From contig CAWCTD010000003.1 of assembly GCA_963798455.1 (NCBI GenBank), forward strand, positions 4,154,001-4,218,000: 64,000 bases of DNA, given 5' to 3'. This DNA comes from CAWCTD01 sp963798455 (GTDB lineage Bacteria; Acidobacteriota; Terriglobia; Bryobacterales; Bryobacteraceae). Below are positions 59,949 to 64,000 of the stretch, piece after piece. Below the pieces are notes generated by a model. The model did not search any database. It was given only the letters and a program-made list of their open reading frames with translations, and was not told where the DNA came from. A program made the translations under genes and the position numbers. Position 1 is the first letter of the stretch; each line of letters begins with the position of its first letter.

Positions 59949-60310
59949 TAGAATACCGGCCGATGAAGCTCTACAGTTGGGACCACATTCCGGAAGAACA
60001 GATGAATGCGCTGGTGTCGCGCCGGGTTATCCACGGCGAGAAGACGACTCTGGCGCTGATTCATCTCCGCAAGGGCGCGGTCGTGCCACTCCACCATCAC
60101 ACTCACGAGCAGTCCAGCATCGTTCAGAGCGGCAGAATTCTTTTTGTCGTGGCCGGCGAGGAGGCCATGTTGCAGGCCGGCGACATGATCGTGACTCCGC
60201 CCGACGCCCCGCACACGGTGGAAGCGCTCGAAGAGAGCTTCGTGCTGGACATCTTTTCCCCGCCCCGGGACGACTGGCAGCGCGGAGACGACGCTTATCT
60301 GCGCCGCTGA
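59945..60310 (+). CDS. Small cupin-domain protein
   Basis: 121 residues from 59945, or 115 from the ATG at 59963. The cupin metal motif is VVPLHHHTHEQSSIVQSG, and the second motif is MLQAGDMIVTPPDAPHTVEA. It binds a metal and possibly a small ligand or sugar. The start at 59945 overlaps the previous stop (ATGA), which favours coupling; a TAGAAT 8 bases before the second ATG would favour a separate leaderless start. Confidence 0.82.
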   Translation: MIEYRPMKLYSWDHIPEEQMNALVSRRVIHGEKTTLALIHLRKGAVVPLHHHTHEQSSIVQSGRILFVVAGEEAMLQAGDMIVTPPDAPHTVEALEESFVLDIFSPPRDDWQRGDDAYLRR

Positions 60311-60356
60311 GCAATCGACACTATAGTCGAGCGCGGAGGCCGCCGATCTTTGAATC

Positions 60357-60779
60357 GTGCGGCGCAGGCGTGGGTTCAGACTGGTCCTGACCATCCAGGT
60401 GCTGGTGCTGCTGTTGGGCGGCAGACTGGATTGCCGCGCGGCGGACAAACGGCCGTGGAGAGGACGGTGGTGGGCCTCGGTGGCGCTGGTTATCGCGGCC
60501 AACTTTGCCGACATCCGTTCGTCCCGGGGACTCGCGGAGACGAACCCTCTGTTACGCAACGGGCAGGGCGGCCTCGACTGGTCGAGGGGGGGCATGGTCA
60601 AGTCGGCGGCGACGGGCGGGTTCCTTCTTGTGGAGCTTGTTCTCCTCAGGAAGATGCCGCGGCAGAAACTGGAGAAGCCGTTTGCCATCACCAACAGCCT
60701 GGCCGCGGCAGCCATTGCGGCCACGGCCGTGCGCAACTATAGGATTCCCCGCGTTGACCCTGACGGCCTCCCCCGCTGA
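60357..60779 (+). CDS. Small membrane protein of unknown function
   Basis: 140 residues, GTG start. Three hydrophobic segments are visible (LVLTIQVLVLLLGGRL, WWASVALVIAANFADI, AITNSLAAAAIAATAV). NFADIRSSRGLAETNPLLRN is similar to a motif I remember from small Acidobacterial membrane proteins. No function can be given. Confidence 0.6.
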   Translation: MRRRRGFRLVLTIQVLVLLLGGRLDCRAADKRPWRGRWWASVALVIAANFADIRSSRGLAETNPLLRNGQGGLDWSRGGMVKSAATGGFLLVELVLLRKMPRQKLEKPFAITNSLAAAAIAATAVRNYRIPRVDPDGLPR

Positions 60780-60785
60780 TACAAT
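60754..60785 (+). promoter_or_regulatory. Promoter of the M2 dipeptidase gene
   Basis: TTGACC (60754-60759) and TGATACAAT (60777-60785) give a 17-base spacing to TGATAC or 20 to TACAAT. The GTG at 60792 lies 6 bases after TACAAT, consistent with a leaderless mRNA. The boxes overlap the end of the preceding gene. Confidence 0.55.
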
Positions 60786-60791
60786 CGCGGT

Positions 60792-62582
60792 GTGAAACTT
60801 CCCGTCTTGACAGTGTTCTGCCTGGCTTGCTGCCTGCTGGTTGGGTGCGTGGGCGGGGACTCCGGCCAGAGAGCGGGGGCGCAGGAGTTCCTCCGCATGT
60901 ACGATGGAATGGATCGGCGCCTGGGGACCGTCGCCTCGGAGGCGGAGTGGAAGGCCGCCACGGATGTGAATGAGCGGAACACCGGCGAGCGCATCGGGGC
61001 CGCCAGGGCCTTGGCTGCCTTCCAGGGAAGCCGCTACGTGATCGAGAACAGCCGCCGGTTCCTCTCGCAGAGGTCCGCTTTGAGCGACCTTGAGTTCCGC
61101 GAACTCGACAAGATCCTGCTCAACGCTGCCGAATCCCCCGCGACCATCCCGGACGTGGTTCGCGCCCGCATAGAAATGGAAGCGCGCCTCAGCGCCATTC
61201 TTGATGGGTTCACCTTCTGCCTGGAGAGCCGCGGAGGGAGATGCGTTAAGCCCATCACTCCCAACCAGATCGACGATGTACTGCTGTCCTCGAGAAACCT
61301 CAGAGAGCGGCTCAAGGTTTGGGAAACCTCCAAGCAAACCGGCCCGCCACTCAAACCGGGCCTGGCGCAGGCGCGGGACCTGCGGAACCGGGTGGCCACG
61401 GAACTTGGCTACACCTCCTACTTCCATCTGCAAGTGGCCGACTACGGCATGAGCGTCGCCGAGATGATGCAGTTGATGGACAAGATCCTCATAGACTCGA
61501 GGCCGCTGTACGACCAACTGCAGCTCTATGCCCGCCGGCAACTGGCCAAGCGCTACAAGCAGCCCGTGCCCGATCAGATCCCGGCGCACTGGCTGCCCAA
61601 CCGCTGGGGCCAGGAATGGCCGGGCCTGGCCCAAGACGTGGACCTGGACGACCTGTTCCGTGACAAGAAGCCCGAGTGGATCGTACAGCAGGCGGAGCGG
61701 TTCTACACCTCGCTGGGCTGGCCCTCACTGCCTCGCAGTTTCTGGGAGAAGTCGGACCTCTACCAGCTTCCCCCCGGCTCAAAACGCAAGAAGAACACAC
61801 ATGCTTCGGCCTGGCACATCGACCTCGACCAGGACGTGCGCAGCCTGATGAGCGTCGTGCCTGACTTTCGCTGGTTCGAGACCAGCCACCACGAGCTGGG
61901 ACACATTTACTACTACCTCGCCTACTCGAACCCGCGCGTCCCGGTGGTGCTGCGCGAGGGCGCCAACCGCGCCTTTCACGAGGCTGTGGGCGATCTCATC
62001 GCCATCGCGGCCCGCCAGGAGCCCTATCTCCGCCAGATCGGGGTGCTCCCGGCCGGCCGCCAGATCGACCGCACCCAGTGGCTTCTCAACGAAGCGCTGG
62101 ACAACGCCGTGGTCTTCCTTCCATGGTCGGCCGGGACCATGACCCACTTCGAGTATGATCTGTACGAGAAGAAGCTCCCCGCGGACCAGTTCAACCGCCG
62201 CTGGTGGGAGTTGGTGAGCCGCTACCAGGCTATCGAGCCTCCCTCCCCGCGCGGGGAGCAGTACTGCGACGCTTGCACGAAGACCCACATCATCGACGAT
62301 CCCGCGCAGTATTACGACTATGCGCTGGCCAATCTAATCAAGTACCAGTTGCACGACCACATCGCCCGTCACATCCTGCACCAGGACCCGCACAACTGCA
62401 ACTACTACGGCAACAAAGAAGTGGGCAAATGGCTGTGGGAGATCCTGAGCCTGGGGGCCACGCGCGACTGGCGGCAGGTGATCAGGGAGAAGACCGGCGA
62501 GGACATCAGCTCGCGCGCCCTGCTGGAGTACTTCAGGCCTCTGACCGAGTACCTGGAGAAAGAGAACGCGGCGGCCCAGTAA
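60792..62582 (+). CDS. M2-family peptidyl-dipeptidase (ACE-like), lipoprotein
   Basis: 596 residues. A lipobox-like signal (FCLACCLLVGC) suggests a membrane-anchored periplasmic protein. The zinc site HELGH is at about residues 367-371 (SHHELGHIYYYLAYS), and the third ligand is in LREGANRAFHEAVGDLIAIA. Residues about 170-360 have typical M2 stretches (RDLRNRVATELGYTSYFHLQ). It should release dipeptides from peptide C-termini, a nutritional or signalling role. GTG start directly after the promoter. Confidence 0.92.
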   Translation: MKLPVLTVFCLACCLLVGCVGGDSGQRAGAQEFLRMYDGMDRRLGTVASEAEWKAATDVNERNTGERIGAARALAAFQGSRYVIENSRRFLSQRSALSDLEFRELDKILLNAAESPATIPDVVRARIEMEARLSAILDGFTFCLESRGGRCVKPITPNQIDDVLLSSRNLRERLKVWETSKQTGPPLKPGLAQARDLRNRVATELGYTSYFHLQVADYGMSVAEMMQLMDKILIDSRPLYDQLQLYARRQLAKRYKQPVPDQIPAHWLPNRWGQEWPGLAQDVDLDDLFRDKKPEWIVQQAERFYTSLGWPSLPRSFWEKSDLYQLPPGSKRKKNTHASAWHIDLDQDVRSLMSVVPDFRWFETSHHELGHIYYYLAYSNPRVPVVLREGANRAFHEAVGDLIAIAARQEPYLRQIGVLPAGRQIDRTQWLLNEALDNAVVFLPWSAGTMTHFEYDLYEKKLPADQFNRRWWELVSRYQAIEPPSPRGEQYCDACTKTHIIDDPAQYYDYALANLIKYQLHDHIARHILHQDPHNCNYYGNKEVGKWLWEILSLGATRDWRQVIREKTGEDISSRALLEYFRPLTEYLEKENAAAQ

Positions 62583-62585
62583 AGC

Positions 62586-63248
62586 TCACTCCCAGCCCGC
62601 GCCGCCGCGCAGCGGGACGAAGCGGCAGTAGGTCGCCAGCCGGGAGTGAACGGCGCCTTCTCTCTTGGTGAGGACGCGGAGTTCCTGTTCCCACAAGGAG
62701 CCAACTGGGATCACCAGTGTCCCGGGGTCTTTGAGCTGTGCCAGGAGATCGGGAGGCGGCTCCGGCGCGGCCGCGGCCACCGAGATCGCAGCATAGGGAG
62801 CGTATTCGGGCCAGCCGCGCGAGCCGTCGCCCGAAACAATCAGGACGTTGCGGTCCAGTCCGTTCTCCCGGAGATTCTTTCGGGCCATCCCGGCAAGTTC
62901 CGGAACGATTTCGACCGAGACGACACGAGCCGCCAGAGCGCCCAGGACGGCAGCGTGGTAGCCACATCCGGCGCCCACTTCCAGCACGGTTTCCGCGCCC
63001 TCCAGAGCCAGGCAGTCCACCATCAGGGCGGTGATGTAGGGCTGGGAGATGGTCTGCCCGAACCCGATCGCCACGGGTTCATCCTCGCAGCTCAGGTGGC
63101 GGTGCTCCTCGGGAATGAACCTTTCGCGAGGAATGTCGCGCATCGCCTGGAGGATCCGCGGATCACGAATTCCGCGGGCTTGTATCTGGCGCTCCGCCAT
63201 GTCGCGGCGGCGCGAAACCCAATCGATCGTAGCAGCCGGCCTGCTCAC
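62586..63248 (-). CDS. pcm: Protein-L-isoaspartate O-methyltransferase
   Basis: 220 residues. The family motifs are PRERFIPEEHRHLSCEDEPV, AIGFGQTISQPYITALMVD, the SAM-binding VLEVGAGCGYHAAVLGALA and LVIPVGS. It repairs aged proteins by methylating isoaspartate. An internal ATG at about 63200 (MAERQIQARGI) is a more usual N-terminus. It overlaps the TamB-like stop by 4 bases (ATGA). Confidence 0.92.
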   Translation of the reverse strand: MSRPAATIDWVSRRRDMAERQIQARGIRDPRILQAMRDIPRERFIPEEHRHLSCEDEPVAIGFGQTISQPYITALMVDCLALEGAETVLEVGAGCGYHAAVLGALAARVVSVEIVPELAGMARKNLRENGLDRNVLIVSGDGSRGWPEYAPYAAISVAAAAPEPPPDLLAQLKDPGTLVIPVGSLWEQELRVLTKREGAVHSRLATYCRFVPLRGGAGWE

Positions 63249-64000
63249 TTGAACTGCTTTCTATACTGAAACTCTATCCCAAACAGCCCATTTTCTTCCC
63301 GCACGGCCAGGATAGACCACTGCCTGCTGACGTTCCACTCCACTCGGATAAGCTGCTGCTGTTCCTGGGCGAGGCTGGTGACGTAGGTGAAGGTGATGTT
63401 CTGTGAGACCTGCTGCTCCAGGGTGAGCTGAGCTCCCGGATAGTTGCCCAGCCCGGTCAACTGGGGGTCGATCTTGATGCGGCTCACCCCGAAGAACCTT
63501 TGAAGTCTGCCGGCTACCGGAGCCGCGAGCGCCTGCCCGACCAGCGTGCTCGCCCCGATTTGCTGCCAGCTTTGATCCCGCTCGGATTGCCGTGCCAGCA
63601 GTGCTGGATCAGAAGTTGGCGCACGGCCGACCGCCAGCAGGGCGATGATCTCCTGAACCTGGAGCGGCGGGTCAGATCTGTACGTCACGTTCGGCCGGTC
63701 CAGGGGCCCGGTGAAATTCATGCTCACGTCGATCCCTCTGACCCTTACCGCCAGGTCCAGGTTCAGCACCGGCTCCAGGCGCACTGGATTCAGAAAGGAG
63801 ATCTCTCCCCGGGTGATCGTGTACCGATTCCCCAGAAAGTTGATCTCTCCCTGACTAATCGAAACGCGTCCCAGCAGAACCGGCTTGTAAGGGGTCCCTC
63901 GAAGCCGCATGTCGGCCTCGGCCCGGATATCGCGCGTGAGCATGGTGTCGAAGCGCGCGTTGGGAGATGTCTCGACCTTCACGTCGAACTGCATCCCGCG
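63245..64000 (-). CDS. tamB: TamB-like translocation/assembly protein, C-terminal part
   Basis: The frame is open to the window edge, so only the last 250 or so residues are seen. The DUF490/TamB C-terminal domain is clear: VLLGRVSISQGEINFLGNRY, VNFTGPLD-like VSMNFTGPLDRPNVTYRSDP, PPLQVQEIIALLAVGR, and the ending LFGIEFQYRKQFK. TamB spans the periplasm and carries lipids or helps assemble outer-membrane proteins. It precedes pcm with an ATGA overlap. Confidence 0.88.
   Translation of the reverse strand, partial: RGMQFDVKVETSPNARFDTMLTRDIRAEADMRLRGTPYKPVLLGRVSISQGEINFLGNRYTITRGEISFLNPVRLEPVLNLDLAVRVRGIDVSMNFTGPLDRPNVTYRSDPPLQVQEIIALLAVGRAPTSDPALLARQSERDQSWQQIGASTLVGQALAAPVAGRLQRFFGVSRIKIDPQLTGLGNYPGAQLTLEQQVSQNITFTYVTSLAQEQQQLIRVEWNVSRQWSILAVREENGLFGIEFQYRKQFK

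Overview
This window is high-GC bacterial DNA that reads like a member of the Acidobacteriota, most likely the Bryobacterales/Solibacter group. The signs are the secreted beta-sandwich protein at 11648-12487 (a module I associate with that group), many small secreted proteins of unknown function, an M2 dipeptidase lipoprotein, lipid A genes, and a core of lipA, tyrS, folP and mutM with Acidobacteria-like neighbours. The taxon is an inference from gene content.

Layout. (1) 1-4702: the start of modC and all of modB (minus strand), then a 3.9 kb insertion flanked by a 44-bp direct repeat. The insertion carries an IS1380-type transposase remnant, a small HTH protein and three consecutive exported proteins; the first of these has an in-frame amber stop. 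The insertion separates modBC from a tryptophanase-like gene. (2) 4694-11396: tryptophanase-like lyase, O-antigen ligase-like protein, SDR, Phd/VapC toxin-antitoxin pair, rluB-gtrA-CDP-alcohol phosphatidyltransferase operon, and a START-like secreted protein. (3) 11404-22639: an 11.2 kb integrative element in the 3' end of the tRNA-Sec gene (selC). It has 28-bp att repeats, a tyrosine integrase, a serine recombinase, several excisionase-like HTH proteins, six 10-bp iterons, a replisome-organiser-like protein and its own DnaB-type helicase. I see no structural genes, so it resembles a phage satellite or a replicating integrative plasmid. (4) 22615-23410: tRNA-Sec, an HD-domain protein and tRNA-Ala(GGC). 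(5) 23411-33040: a composite island behind tRNA-Ala, marked by repeated copies of the tRNA 3' half. Its cargo is a frameshifted SRA-HNH nuclease, HigBA, a DarT fragment, a coupled operon of a large P-loop ATPase with two MscS channels, an SLC12-type C-terminal fragment and a ribosome-hibernation-factor-like protein. (6) 33114-50237: chromosomal core: alcohol dehydrogenase, divergent lpxD and lpxA, a membrane spermidine-synthase-like protein, SDR, ABC exporter, histidine degradation (hutI, glutamate formimidoyltransferase), lipA, tyrS, folP, mutM. (7) 50253-59948: a surface-polysaccharide locus with an ABC-2 permease, four glycosyltransferase genes, a nucleotidyltransferase and a GT-C-like membrane protein. 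(8) 59945-64000: cupin, small membrane protein, M2 dipeptidase lipoprotein, pcm, and the C-terminal end of a TamB-like protein running off the window.

The two tRNA-associated islands are the most interesting parts. The strongest candidate for an undescribed system is the ATPase-MscS-MscS operon (25825-30388), which sits among anti-phage and toxin-antitoxin genes. The selC element is a well-marked candidate satellite whose integration rewrites the C-terminus of its own integrase. At least four genes (8144, 13208, 24248, 60792) have a -10-like hexamer exactly 6 nt before the start codon, suggesting leaderless transcripts. All assignments were made by reading sequence and remembered family motifs; no database search was run.
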